Of a stretch of 64,000 nt of DNA, positions 30,831-44,708 are shown piece after piece. Made by a program: the position numbers and the translations under genes. Origin of the DNA: Temnopleurus reevesii (taxonomy: Eukaryota; Echinodermata; Echinoidea; Temnopleuroida; Temnopleuridae); NCBI GenBank assembly GCA_036244855.1, contig BQKZ01000666.1:59086-123085 (forward strand). Direction: 5' to 3'. The notes beneath the pieces were generated by a model. It was not told the origin of the DNA, did no database searches, and saw only the letters and a program-made list of their open reading frames with translations. Position 1 is the first letter of the stretch. Every line of letters begins with the position of its first letter.

Positions 30831-33800
30831 AAGAATTTTGTGGCCTGAATGTGATTTATTTCTTCATAACATTATTGAAGTTCGTAAGACTACCAACAAA
30901 CACTTTTGTAGGTACATAAATATTGGGATTAGTTGCTTTATTCATGGGAAATGTTAGTTACAATATAAACAGTACTGTAGTAGTAATATTAGTAGGTAGT
31001 ACTAGCCGTAGATGTAGTAGTTAAAGTAATAGTTATAGTACGTATTAGTAAAAATGCAAGTAGTCGCTGTCGCATGAGTAAGTTATAGAAAAAATAATAA
31101 TGACGATAACAATAATAATAATAATATTGATATCAACAACAGCGGAACCATGCAATGCCCCAGTAAATTAATGAGTGGTGGTCAATAACGCCCAAATCGC
31201 ATGAATCGTGCCCCGACTAACAAGACTAAATGGATAAATTTCAAAATGATTCCCTTTTGGCGTATCCATGTGAGGTTGCACGAGTTTAGACGCAGTAACT
31301 ACGATAACGCACGCCTTGGTTTACAATCTTGAACCATCTTACAAAGGTTTTAAATGTCTTTATCATCATAATGCAGTAAATGATGGGTAGTATATCAACT
31401 GTAAATCATAAATACAAATCATTGTACAAAAAGAATATAATTAATAAAATGTTATCTTCGGCCGAGTAGAATAGATAATTTCTCTTTTCTTCTTTTTCTT
31501 CTCTTTTCTTCTATTTCATTTTTCTTGCTTGCCTCTTTTCTATTAGTACCAAAATATGGTTGCTGTGTGAGAGTGCGTGTATGATGTGTAATAATTATTT
31601 AATTATATCTTTAGTTCATGTTATATTAATGTTTTAGTAAATTATATATACTTGTATGTTTTCGTTCAAGGGGCCCTGTATTATAAGCAGAACGCTGCTT
31701 CTTTAGGGTCCCAACCATTTTATATTACTTGTACCTTTGTATATGATGTGATTTTTTAATATGGTTAAATACAGTTTAATTGAATTGAATTGAACTGATA
31801 AAAATACAAGAAAATTACACGATCTATACATGAGCAATACAATGAATACGATAAAAACACATTGATGTTCTGTAGCTAGCACAAAACATTTTGATATTCG
31901 ATTTAATCTTCATACAGAAACTCGCATTATTGATATCAGGAGCCCGCCTGATATATAAAAGACAATACAAGTAAGCAAACTTATATGCCTACTTAATTCG
32001 CTTCGTTTGGACTCTCAGGATTCGATATTGATGTATTATCACTGTGAGAAGAAGGGACAAAATACTGGGACCAAGTAATCAACTCTAATCAAGTATTAAC
32101 AATAGTAACATGGACATAAAAGAACATCCCAGGTGTGACTCTTTGTTATTTTATGTTGAAGTGAAAACAAATAATTTGAATTGAATTGAATCATTCAACA
32201 TTTCTCCACAGACTGAAAATGGAAATTTATTTTGTGTGCATCTAGCTATTGTTTAAGTTTGAATCGAGGTTGATTACTTTGTCACAGGCATTTGTCCTCT
32301 CTTCTCGCAGTAGATAATGTATTTGTGCTGTTAATTTTCGAGAAAAAAAAACACATTTGAATAAAATCTACTTGAAGAACTACGGTTAGAATACACTGAA
32401 TAGAAAAAGGACAACACATATACCAGGGAGGATGCTTGTTGCATCGACTATTAGCCAGCGCTGACAAAATCCAATGAAATCTTTGATTTTGATTGGATGA
32501 AAATCTATGAGTGTTGCTATGGTAACTGTCGGAGATCGACTGGTAGGTGCTGCGGCAAACTTCATTAAACGCGCTTCAGATAGAAATAATAATTTAGTAC
32601 ATCACATTTTCTGATGTGTCCGATATAATTTTAGCCAGGATATTGTGAATATTTGTTCAGGATATCGGAAAGGTATGCCGTGAAGATCTGGATCAGAAGG
32701 AATTGCATTGTTACAATGCCCGAGTCTTGGCAAATGCATTTCTAATACCTATTCTTTTAACTATATTTGCGAGTGACAATAGTAATAAATGTACCTACGG
32801 AAAGACATCTCATCGAATGAACGTTTATCACAAGAAAAAAGATGGAAGGATAAAATATGTCATACTCAAAACACTTGAGTATTCCATCCTTTCATTGGCA
32901 AATAGTAAAAGCCACTACAGAGCAGAACTGAAAATAGAAACAATGACTTACATTATACAACATTTTCATTCAATAATAAGCCATATAAAACTAGTTATAT
33001 TTTGATAAAAACGAATTAATATACATTATACATATATTGCATCATATAATTTTTTTTAAAAACTTTCACTGCAAGAACCGGGGTCATATTTTCATCCTTT
33101 TTGGAGTACATCTTCTGCAGCCAGGTAATAAAGCTACACCAAATTATAATTTTGATTGAGGTGTCGAGACCTTTTTTTTCTCTTGATGAATATGTAGTAT
33201 TTAGTGCCATTTCAAGTAATTGGGTTACACAAATTTGATCTTTGCATTGCAAAGGGGGGGGGGGGGTGGCACGAGCCCCAAAGACCCCCTAACGAGTACT
33301 CACGAGAAGTGTACCCATTCTTTTATATAACATTGTAGAAAACATACAATTTGAAAACACATAATCCGTTTTTTTCTCCTACTGTGTTGTTCAATTACCA
33401 TTCGAATTCTCAGAACCTCGTACGAAATAGCGTCATGTTACGCCATATTTCAGAGCGTTGTTTGTCCATTTGCCCCAAGAATGTCTTGCATCTACATTCC
33501 TTGCGGTTAGATGGTGTTGGATGGCTGTTTTGCTGGGAGTGCTTTCCTCGAACTTCTTGATGAAAAATTCTTTTCTCAAACTATTTCCTCGAACTTCTTG
33601 ATGAAAAATTCTTTTCTCAAACTATTTCCTCGAACTCTTATAAACAACCGATTTAGTTTCAGACGATTGAAATCATTCAGTTTCCATGGTAAAGTTTCGA
33701 GTAATTTACTTGATGAAATAGTAAAGATACCAGTATCTCGATATAGCTGCTTAAATCCCAATCAACGTGACGGGATATTATACGTATTCAAAAAATCGCG

Positions 33801-35898
33801 TGATATAGGCTACTCCCGCGATATCTCGCGGTTTCTCGCGTTATTTATTCTCATTTCCTCTGGGCACGAGAAAAAACGTCTTTTCACTCCGCGGTAGATC
33901 TTGCGTTACCAAAATGTTATCGCTCCTTATGGCGATGACTTGTTTAATACCATACCAAACGCTCCCTTTTCACCAGATTAAAACGAAATAGTTGACTGGT
34001 ATCATAAATTCCACCCATGCTCAGCTTCAACCGCGAACATATTGGAGAATGTTGCCGATTATTTTACGCCGCTTCTTGAAGTTGGAGCACTTGTAATCAG
34101 AAAAAGTTGATTATGGCAGCAACGATTCTCAAAGAAGTACATCAATTCTGTTTCCTATGTTGGAATAAAGAACGCCGATTGGTTTATCACATTCACGAGC
34201 GGATGACCACAAACGCATCACCATGATCGCAAAATATCATGGTTTGTAAAGATATGAGTCACAACATACAGAAGTCAGGTGCTCGTGCTAGCAGGAACTT
34301 TCTGTACAAAAAAAATAAGAAAATGCTTACATGTATAAGAAGACGAAGAAAAGTGGAATGTAGCTCAACAATTCTTTTATTTGACACTGGCATGATAACC
34401 AATTTCAGTAATGTTGACATCAAATTGAACAAAAGGTACATCAAAATCGTTTAAATACCCTTGCGCTCTGGGTAAAATTTTTCCTTCTTACAATTAAATT
34501 CAAGAATATTGTGATAAAGAGTTTACTCTGACATATTTATATTTGGATTTTAATTTTTTATTCAAAATCAACATCTACAAAATTCCACTTTTAGACCGAT
34601 GTATAAAGAAAAGATGATTTAAGGTATGGCCTATATCAGGTCAACAAGCGTCATTATCATTCCTTGAAAATCAAAGGTTTAATGATGTCGTTTAAACAAA
34701 AACTTAAGAAGTTTGTTTGTTTGTTTGTTTGTTTGTTTTATTTCCGTCATAAAAGATAACACAACAAATACAAAATAAAAAAGGAAAAATATACACAACA
34801 TACAAAAGAAAGTAAAGATTATATATGCATAACTTACAAGAATTTACTCGATTAAAATAAAACAACATGGCAAGCAACAGATTTATAACATATATATGAA
34901 TAAAAGAAGTTAAAAAGAAGAGATCGGAGAGAGACGGCTGGACAGCCCAATATCAGCTGCACTGCAGTAAATCCACCCTCTCTCAACCAACATACTTGTA
35001 ATCTGTTACCACAGTGATGAAATCTTGGAATGAAATATTTTCACTAAAAATGATAAAATTATTTTTCTAATATCGGATCAGATCGAACATGCACGTAATT
35101 TGTACGGTAAATGTTACGCTATATTATGCCATCTTCAGACAATATTGAACGAATTATTACCAAACTAGAATGTCTAAATGCACGCTTGTTTTTGTTTTTT
35201 TTTTTGTTTTTTTTTTTGTTTTTGTTTTTTTTTTACAAAATGTTGATTAATTCATATTTCTTTACCTGTTGTGCTCCATGGCGTGGGTCGAAGGGGTTGT
35301 AAAACCATATTATCCGTCTCCTGTACCACCATATGCTAAACAAGAATAACAAAGGAGAAAAATAGCAAGATCATTATTTTTTTTAAATAATTAAAAAAAA
35401 CCAAATTGCAGCAATTGGTAAAAGGCTTAATAAGGCTGAATGTTCATATCCGTGACATTATTTTCGTATTTTTAACACGAATCAAATTTCCTTAATATGA
35501 TAGATTGAAAGAGGTATGTTAGTAAAATAGTGACTTTGTTGAATAATAATGAAATAACGACTCTAAAATGATGTGTAAAATTATTACAGTTAATGGAAAT
35601 TGGATGCAGTCAAGGTGGGTGTTTCATGAGTTAGTAACATATTAGGATTGGCAGGATGAAAACCATGTAACAGCACCATGAATCTTTTTTTAAAGGAGGA
35701 TATGTAAAACATCACAACAGTATCCATAACATTTTTTCAGATTTGGACTTCCACGCATCCGTTTGTCGGAGTACATCTTCAACTTTCTTAAGTAAAAGTC
35801 ATTTCGTGAAGAATGATTATTTTTACCTGGGAGCTTACATTGATTATCCTTGAAAGTGTATTCACACACGTCACGCTCTGAGTGTCAGCTAAAAATAT
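30831..35898. other. Intergenic, no supported gene
   Basis: AT-rich. Contains LINE-like tails near 31640-31795 and 32160-32190, a 46-bp perfect tandem repeat at 33543-33630 (TTCCTCGAACTTCTTGATGA unit), G and T homopolymers and a GTTT tract at 34705. Frames of 100-128 codons at 32703 and 33511 have no recognisable motif or codon bias. Confidence 0.5.
31640..31795 (+). mobile_element. LINE-like 3' tail
   Basis: GGGGCCCTGTATTATAAGCA, TTCTTTAGGGTCCCAACC, then TTGTACCTTTGTAT and a terminal TTGAATTGAATTGAA run, as at the 3' end of some non-LTR retrotransposons. No coding part is present. Confidence 0.5.
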
Positions 35899-36217
35899 GA
35901 AGGTTTCGATTTAATTCGTAACAGTCACAGTCAACCGGAAATAAATGCCAATCAAAGTCAACACGTCAACTGTGCCCATTCGTTCATTCCCCAAATCAGT
36001 TTCGATTTCAGTCGACTAGTCCAAAAGGACGTCACAATGGCATCTACAAAAGTACGCGGTCTCGTCAGCGGACTCGTCACAGATCAGTTAGCGACGGTTC
36101 GGGAAAATCATAAAATGCTCGTCACAGATTAGGAGGGCTCGTCACAGATTGATCAGAGCTGTGACGTAATTCCTATTCGACTGTGACTGTGACGAATGAA
36201 ATCGAAATCTCTGTAAT
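35899..36217. mobile_element. MITE family 'TCGTCACAGTCACAG', copy 3 (reversed)
   Basis: TTCGTAACAGTCACAGTCAA at left, GACTGTGACTGTGACGAATG at right. Interior is reverse complement of copy 1 (AAAGTCAACACGTCAACTG; GACGAGACC-like units). Confidence 0.78.
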
Positions 36218-36895
36218 TATTAAAATCTTCGGTTGCTGTAGATTAATAATTAAGCTGACAAATGAAATCTGAAGGTTTTCTCGTGAATGCACAACTACAG
36301 AGGGAAGACACTTGACCAACGTTGAAGGCGTTCGGCTATAATTCGTACGACCAAATTGCTTTAAAGACAAGTTTTCACCATACCTTGCTATTGTTTTCCT
36401 GGACTGCTGATCCATTATTTCTGGACGTTGGAAGTTTTTCACCCCAATCCTGAGAAAATTCATCAGTCGTGGGTAAAAAGTTGGAGATGGCGTTAATTTA
36501 AAGAAAACAAAATTAGTGCTAAAAAAAGACAGTATTATGCTACAACGGAAAAATGAATATTAATAGACAATATGACCGCAATAAGAATCAAAGCTATCAT
36601 TTGAGCGTGAAATTATGGTCGCAGTCTGTTTAGTAAAAAAAAAAGTAATAAAGAAGAAGAAAATTATGAGCGCGCGGTACAATACGGATCAATTAATTCA
36701 TTACCGCTCGAATTTTTTTTTTAAAGATTTACATCAGATAAGCACTGTAAGATTGCACAGAATTTCAATTGAAAATTTCAATTGAAATTCATAAACGCAA
36801 GACTACATGTTCCGAATTATATTTATTTTTTATATCATTGTAATGTCTTGGGATCAGCTGGTTTATACATTTGATTAGTGAGGGAATGTTAAATA

Positions 36896-37131
36896 TACAC
36901 TCTTAAAAATCAACACGGGACAACATACTGTGCACGCAGCTATTGATCAAAATACCGTATGTCCAAATATGTTTGACCTATTTTAAACAATAGTTGTATA
37001 GAATATGTTCAACGTATGGTCAAAGTTTGCAATATTCACAATAAGTTGGACATATTTCTAACAATAGTGGTGTGGACAGTAAGTTGCCCCAGTGTTGGGT
37101 AAACTTTTGCCCCACTTTTTAAGAGTGTGAT
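36896..37131. mobile_element. MITE-like element
   Basis: ACACTCTTAAAAATCAACAC at left and CCCACTTTTTAAGAGTGTGA at right; internal repeat of ATGTCCAAATATG/GGACATATTTC. The same right end (CACCTTTTTAAGAGTGT) also occurs at 13048-13064. Confidence 0.7.
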
Positions 37132-40100
37132 GTAAACATGCCATCCTTTTACTTTACTTACAATGATTTTGAGCAAAGCAAATTGCCAAATGTGAGTTCA
37201 CACTTTACGCCTTACAGATATCGATCTTTCTAGGCCATGCATGAATTTTACACATTAAAACGCTTAGTGCAATATTGTTGGTTTTTGGTAAAAATAATAA
37301 TAATAATGAAAAAATAATGACATTTTATAACAAAAGTGATAATAATAGATGAAATTTGTATCCACTCTGCTGAGTGCTCACGGCGCTTTACATGATCTTG
37401 ATGATAATCGTTGTGTTCCATCAAAAGTAATATCAATTTTTAAAACTAATTTGCAACAATCTAATCAAAAAGCCACCGCGCAATTATTTATTTTTGTGAA
37501 TGGATGTACAAATCTGTCAAAAAAGCCTAGCTTCTATTTGAATATATACACCCTTGGTAGTCGCTCGGGATACATTTAGCGTGTAAAAGTGCTCTTAACG
37601 TGCAATCAAAGCGCAATATGGAAGTGCACAGTGCAAATACATAGAGTGCTAAACTTAACACTGATATACAACAACCCCGGGTGTAAAGTTAACATCGACT
37701 CGATGTTTATACTGGGCAACACCAGAACAATGAAGAGTGTTAGAGTTTCCCCAGCAATGAGTAAAATTGATTTTAATCGAACATTAAAAGCAGAATAAAA
37801 ATCTTAATAACAATTGAAAATATTCTAACACCTTAGGAGCAATATTTTTTCTTGCTGGTGTTGCTCTAATTGTTTTCGGTGTTTCTCATATACATTACTT
37901 TATTCCACACGGAATCGGTGGTAACTCCGCACCCTCGGATGTGAAGTGTATGAATATTAGTATGTCAACTTTAGAATAGTGTTTATATAACACTAGAATC
38001 GAATATTATAATTATTAATTGTCATGAAATAATAAAAATTCAATATTGAATCTACACCATAAGATTCAATCTGATTTAATATAAGTTATAATCAGGACAT
38101 TGATGTAAAACAGCAGATTGCTGATCTTTTGTGCCTGTATGAATATATTCAAATAAATAAATAAATAAATTAATTAATATGAGTGTTATTGATATTGTGG
38201 AAAGAATATAAACAAGTCGGTGCTAAATATATTGTTCGATGTGTGTGCGGTGACCGAAATATTGCAATATAATGTGCATGAACGCTTAACTACCATGTTT
38301 AACTTTACAGAAATAACAGAATACACTGCCACAAATGTACATTGCTGACACTAGAACTCAATACATATACCATACATGTAGTGATTTTCGTTTCAGTTTA
38401 AAAAATTACTTCATACCTCAATTTGACACCATAATTTTTTTAAATTTCATACTGCCGTGAAAACTTCCGACAGCTTGATAGAATTTTACACAACAAAAAG
38501 CCCTCTCGCTTTTGAGTAAAATAAGAACCTGTTATCAATTATTACGATTTTTTTAGGAAATCAATCATAAAAGTGATAATTATCTATAAAAAAAATAGCA
38601 TCAGCCTACCGATAAATAATATTTGTTCAACAGGGGCAGAAAATCAGATAAACAAAACAAAAAGTTCGAGAAAAAAAATCGGACAACTAATAAGAAAATT
38701 ATGAATGGTTAGATAGTCAAATTGGCAACTGATGACGTCATAGGTGCACAAATGACCATTTATATTCATATCAATATTATGAACTGTGACCTTTTTCTCC
38801 AACAAATGTGATTTCGTCCAAACTTAAACTAAAGGATATTTTCAGGATAGATATGTAGATCCCCGAATTACAGATCTACATTTGAAAGAGACTTTGTATC
38901 TTTTTGTACAAATGATGAATTTTTAACATAAAACAGTTCAAACTCTTAAAAGGATAAAGAGCTAGTGGAAAATCATCCCTTTTTTATTGCAATATCATCT
39001 GTTTTTAATTGAATTCTTTATATTCACTTAGACTGACAATACCATTGTTTGTGTTTCAATCATATTTTATAACCATAAAGCAAATTAAACCAAACTATAA
39101 TTTGCAAAATCTAATTCAATATCTGACAAAAACTGACATCAGACTAAAATTAAGTCAACAGCCAGACGACATTAAATGTATTGAGCATGCAGTGTTAGTA
39201 ATGAATGGACGTGTCATACACAGCGCAACATATAACTATGAGACATGAAGGGTTTCTATAAACCCTGCAAAAATCAAGTGTAAAATCCAACACCGGATTG
39301 AGATCTACATTTGTTCACACTAGAAAGGTGTAAAACAACGCCACGAGTTAAATCGGACTGATTTCTCTTATTCCATTATAAACCCGAAATCTTAATTAAT
39401 CGGTGTCGTTTCAACACCTTTCCAGCAATAACAGATGTAGATTTCTAGTCGGTGTTAAAATTTACACCTTATTTTGTAAGGTGTACGACTTGCATTTATA
39501 TAGTGACAGCAAGCACTTACAGATATGTACACGACTTTTCGCTGTTAGTAAAGAGATCGAGCACGCATGATCACAACACAACGATATAGAAAAGAGTGTT
39601 AGTCAAACATAAATCTAAACGGGTTTTAAGGAGCACTTTGCAATAAGGGAGAATGTTAGATTTAGCACTATTACTGAAGAGTATAGATTCGCCAACACAA
39701 GTAAACCGATCAATAGGTTTACTTATTTAAACTAGATATCGACAATGATTATTTTGGCGTTTCAAATACTACCAATAGAATTAATGTAATTTACTGCTGA
39801 CCCTTAATGGTTTTCGTAGTTGTTGATTTTAACACCTCATTTTTGTTATACAGTTATACAAAACGAATATTTTTTTTTTTATAACTTTGGATGTCTAGAC
39901 TCGGCATTAGAAATTGAAGATTAATTGGTAAGATGTATTATCGCACAATGTCTTATCCCCAAATACCGGTATTTTTTGTCAGGCCAGAGATTTTTTTTTC
40001 TTGGCTCGTTTCGATTATCAACAATTCATTAAGAAAAATGTTAAGTCTAGTAAACAAATTCAAATGCACAATGGATATCATGTAGCCTTGAGCAAAGCAT

Positions 40101-40568
40101 TTTTGTTAGTAAAAAGGCAAAATGCACAAATGCCATGTAAGTACGAGGATTGACAGGGAATTCGGGAACAAAATGGCACAATATTATTAAAATAAATAAT
40201 TTCATGTTAAAATACAGCTTTATGCGTTGCTTCTATTGTCAACTTAAATGTGAAACTTGTGACCTGTATATGGTAATTAATCTTCTTACGACGTAAGCGC
40301 AATTTCTAATAAAAAATGTAGATTCAATGTCGCAATAATAAAAAAAAATTATACATTATTGCGCACACCATATCTTTAATGTCTTACAAGAAACATTCGG
40401 GAAAGAGAAACAAATATTTTATCCTCTCTTTTTGTGCTATGATTTGACATATGACTTTAGACAAATTTGAAATTTGAAATGCCCCCCCCCCCCGAATATA
40501 AGATTGCGTATAAGATGAGCAGTTACGAATCATTAATTTTCATGTTATTATGTAACTGTTGTCACTAT
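37132..40568. other. Intergenic up to receptor 3' end
   Basis: AT-rich; a CTGCAAAAA/AACACC element at 39265-39490 resembles the one at 53277. No gene seen. Confidence 0.5.
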
Positions 40569-40574
40569 TTTATT
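40569..40574 (-). promoter_or_regulatory. Candidate poly(A) signal of receptor gene
   Basis: AATAAA on the - strand about 100 bases after the TGA at 40674. Confidence 0.5.
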
Positions 40575-40673
40575 CCATTTATGGCAATAAAAACAAACAA
40601 ACAAACAAAAAACCTCAATAGTTGTCGATTAGAAGAGTGGAGGGTATATTAGTTTGCCATACAATTCCTATGC

Positions 40674-40998
40674 TCAATAATTGCAGACATCAAATAGGGG
40701 AAGGGGGCAGGGAGGGCATATACGAACCTTCTCCTTCGTCTTGCGGGCGTCGAGCTGCCGCTTTCGCTTGTAAAACGACGGCGGTCGATGCCACATATGT
40801 TCTACGATGACGGCGATGAAGGAGAGAACGGCACCGATGATGAGCACGTAGAAGGCCCCAGCGATCTTCGAGAGACCGATGGCCGACGCCTTCGTGTTAG
40901 GGTTGTTGCTGACGATTTCCTCTGGGCATATGGACTCGCGTTCGAACCACTTCTTGCGGATTTCTTCGAGGATACCCTCCTCTTGTAGCTTCAGAATG
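40674..40998 (-). CDS. Receptor last exon (end of S2, M4, C-terminus)
   Basis: 325 nt ending in TGA (40676-40674); acceptor TCTCTTTGAGCAG. It encodes [30 protein letters not shown], then M4 ([20 protein letters not shown]) and a short basic tail ([13 protein letters not shown]). A GTTCGT inside the tail is a weak possible donor, so an additional 3' exon is not excluded. AATAAA in the sense strand at 40574-40569 is a fitting poly(A) signal. Eight truncated copies of its first 70-120 bases lie upstream. Confidence 0.92.
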
Positions 40999-43740
40999 CT
41001 GCTCAAAGAGAAATTGATTTTAAATTAATTTGATATTGATATTGATTTGATATTGATTTGATAACATTAAATTTTTGTCTCAAATTGAAGACTATAAAAA
41101 ACGCATTTGTTTGACAGATGGAATCGCGTTCGAACCACTTCTTGCGGATTTCTCTAAGGATGCCCTCTTCGTGTAGCTTCAGGATGCTGCTCAAAGAGAA
41201 AGTGATTTTAAATTGACTATAGATTCAAATTGTTATAAATTAAATAACTGATATTGATGAATGCAAAAAAGAAAAAAGAAAAGAAAAACGCATTTTCCTA
41301 GGGGCATATGCACTCGCGCTCGAATCACTTCTTGCGGATTTCTTCGAAGATCCCCCTCTTGTATCTTCAGGATGCTGATCAAAGAGAAAGTGATTTTAAT
41401 TTGATTTGATATAATTAGATCTTAAAAGTGACGGATGCAAAAAGCGCATTTCCTCGGGCATATGGATTTGCGCTCGAACCACTTCTTGCGGATTTCTTTC
41501 AGGATTCCTTCTTCCTGTAGCTTCAGGATACTGTTTAAAAAGAAACTGATTTTAAATTGACTGTAAATTTAAATTGATATCATTAGATTTTATCTGATAT
41601 TGATTAATGCAAAAAAAAAATGAAAGAAAACGCATTTTCCTCGGGGCATATGCACTCGCGCTCGAACCACTTCTTGCGGATTTCTTCGAGGATTCCCACC
41701 TCCTGTAGCTTCAGAATGTTGCTCAAAGAGAAATAGATTTGAATATGATTTGATATTGATATTGATCTAATATTGATATTGATTAGAATTGATTAGATAT
41801 ACATGTAATTACAGGCGGACGCATTGGTGTTCGGGTTGTTGCTGACGATTTCCTCTGGGCAGATAGATTCGCGCCCGAACCATTTGTTGCGGATTTCTTC
41901 CAGGATTTCCTTCTCTTGTAGCTTCAGGATGCTGATGAAATGAAAAGTTATTTTAATCAAATTTCGAATAGGATTTGACCTCTGATTTAGTACAAAATTC
42001 TAACTCTCGCCTGTCGATTTATTCCAGATTTATCTCACATTTCAATTAAACCTGTGCTTTACAATCCGGCAAAAATCTTATCAAAGATTTATAAATAAAG
42101 CAAAAAGTGATCGTGTGTAATGATACATTCACATCTAATCTAGATTTCACGTAGCCTTTGGGAAGGAACTTGCCGGTTCCAGTTTTCACTGGGTTAATGC
42201 ACATTCATACGAAAATACAGCAACATTGATTGCAATATCAACCATATGGGAGATTCTTTTTTTTTAAAGAAAAGCCATTGACTACTGGAACCGATAGTCA
42301 TTGCACATGATCCATAGGAATAACAGGATCCAGTAGTCAAAGGGTAACATCCGCGATAAAAATACTTACGCAACTGAGAGGTTATCCCTGTAGGCGGCGC
42401 CCTGTGGTGTGGCGATCCCATACCCCTTGAGGTTAAACGGCTTCCCGACGGTCATGAGGTCGCACTCGGTCTGTTTGATGTAGNTGCTGACGATTTCCTC
42501 TGGGCATATGGACTCGCGTTCGAACCACTTCTTGCGGATTTCTTCGAGGATACCCTCCTCTTGTAGCTTCAGAATGCTGATCAAAGAGAAAGTTTGATCT
42601 TGTTTTGATTTGACATAATTAAATTTTAATTGAAATTAATGAATGCAGAAAGCGCATTTCCTCTGGGAAGCAAGACTCGCACTCCAACCACTTCTTGCGA
42701 ATTTCTTCTAGGATCCCTAATCCTATAATAATGAACGGCTTTTATATAGCGCTTATCAACTCTTCAGGAGAATGCCCTAAGCGCTCTACAATTGCAGCAT
42801 TATTACCCTGGCGTTAGCCCTTCTCCTTCCTCTTCCTCTTACAGCTTCAGGGTGCTGTTTGAAAGAATTTTTTCTACTTGATTTGATATTGATATTGATT
42901 CAAAATTGATTTGATATACACGTAATTACAGGCGGATGCCTTCGTGTTCGGGTTGTTGCTGACGATTTCCTTAAAGGAGATGGATTCGCGCTCGAACCAT
43001 TTCTTGCAGATTTCTTCGAGGTTATCCTTCCTCCTGTAGCTTTAGGATGCTGTTCAAGGAGGAAGTGGTTTGGTATGATTTAATTAAACTGGTTTTGACG
43101 ATTATGGATATGATTTTCTTAGAGACTGAAGAAAAATCAAACTTAGGGGGCTTACCAAATGAGTACTCGGTCGGTATTAATATTCCCGCTTTATAATTTC
43201 CCCAAATTTTGCAAACAAAGCATAGCATTCATACATCCGTCAAATGAATTTTCAAAGATTTATACAGCAAGTAAAAGTTTGTGAACACGTATGACAAAAA
43301 TAAATATAAATCTATTCTGAAACTATAGCGGCCCTTACTGCAATGTCCGCCGAATGGCAAATAGACAAAAGGGCACTGGAGAATATACTTACGCAACGGA
43401 GAGGTTATCCCTGTAGGCGGCACCCTGTGGCGTGGCAATCCCATAACCCTTGAGGTTAAACGGCTTGCCTACGGTCATGAGGTCGCACTCGGTCTGTTTG
43501 ATGTAATCCAGGATCGGGGCATCCCAGAAGAAGGCATAATCCTCGTTCTTCACCCTCTGGTACCCCGCTTTATCCGACGGCACCCACGGATTTACGGAGG
43601 ATGACGTCATGAAATCCCACATGCGTTCGTATGTGACCTGTAATGACGGAAATCATCAACTTACATCATCATCATCATCATCGTCGTCGTTATCATCATC
43701 ATCATCATCATCATCGTCATCATCACTATCGTCATCATCG

Positions 43741-43791
<51 letters not shown>

Positions 43792-44083
43792 CATCATCAT
43801 CATCATCATCATCGTCACCACCACCGCCGGCTTAATCATCATCATCACCATCACCACCACCACCATCCTAGAAGAAGGCATAATATAATCCTCGTTCCTC
43901 ACCCTCTGGTACCCCGCTTTATCCGACGGCACCCACGGATTAACGGACGATGACGTCATGAAATCACACATGCGCTCGTATGTGACCTGTAATGACGGAA
44001 ATCATCAACTTACATCATCATCATCATCATCATCGTCGTCGTCATCATCATCATCATCATCATCGTCGTCATCATCACTATCG

Positions 44084-44122
<39 letters not shown>

Positions 44123-44462
44123 CATCATCATCATCATCACCATCATCACCACCACCGCCGGCTTCATCATCATCATCATCATCATCATCACCATCACCAC
44201 CACCACCATCCTAGAAGAAGGCATAATATAATCCTCGTTCTTCACCCTCTGGTACCCCGCTTTATCTGATGGCACCCACGGATTAACGGACGATGACGTC
44301 ATGAAATTCCACATGCGTTCGTATGTGACCTGTCATGAAGAAGATCATCAACTTACATCATCATCATCATCATCATATTCTCATCACCATCACTACCACC
44401 GTTATCATCATCATCGTCATCATCATCATCTTTATCATCATCAGCATCATCATCATCATGAG

Positions 44463-44498
<36 letters not shown>

Positions 44499-44657
44499 TG
44501 TTACCTTTATAATCTTTATTAACAACAGCAACATAACAGCAACATAGCAGTATAACCACTACCACCATCGTCATCAATATCATCATCATTATTATTATCA
44601 TCATCATCATCATCATCATCATAATGATCATCGTCATCATCATCATAATCATCATCG

Positions 44658-44708
<51 letters not shown>

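Larger units (their letters stand above)
40999..43392 (-). other. Last receptor intron, filled by exon copies
   Basis: About half of this 2.4-kb interval is relics of the flanking exons (eight of the last exon, one of the S2 exon). Spacers share GATATTGATTTGATATTGAT text and are themselves repeats; spacing of relics B-F is mostly 188-189 bp. Confidence 0.8.

Noticed and set aside
32703..33005. 100-codon open frame
   Set aside because: AT-rich intergenic, no recognisable motif, no splice or homology support.
33511..33897. 128-codon open frame
   Set aside because: Contains the 46-bp tandem repeat and no known domain; likely chance.
36173..36463. 96-codon frame on the - strand
   Set aside because: Its C-terminal part overlaps the end of a MITE and it has no motif.
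40674..43049. Regular ~188-bp repeats that might suggest a CRISPR-like or satellite array
   Set aside because: The repeated text is the start of a coding exon with its splice acceptor, in an animal genome.
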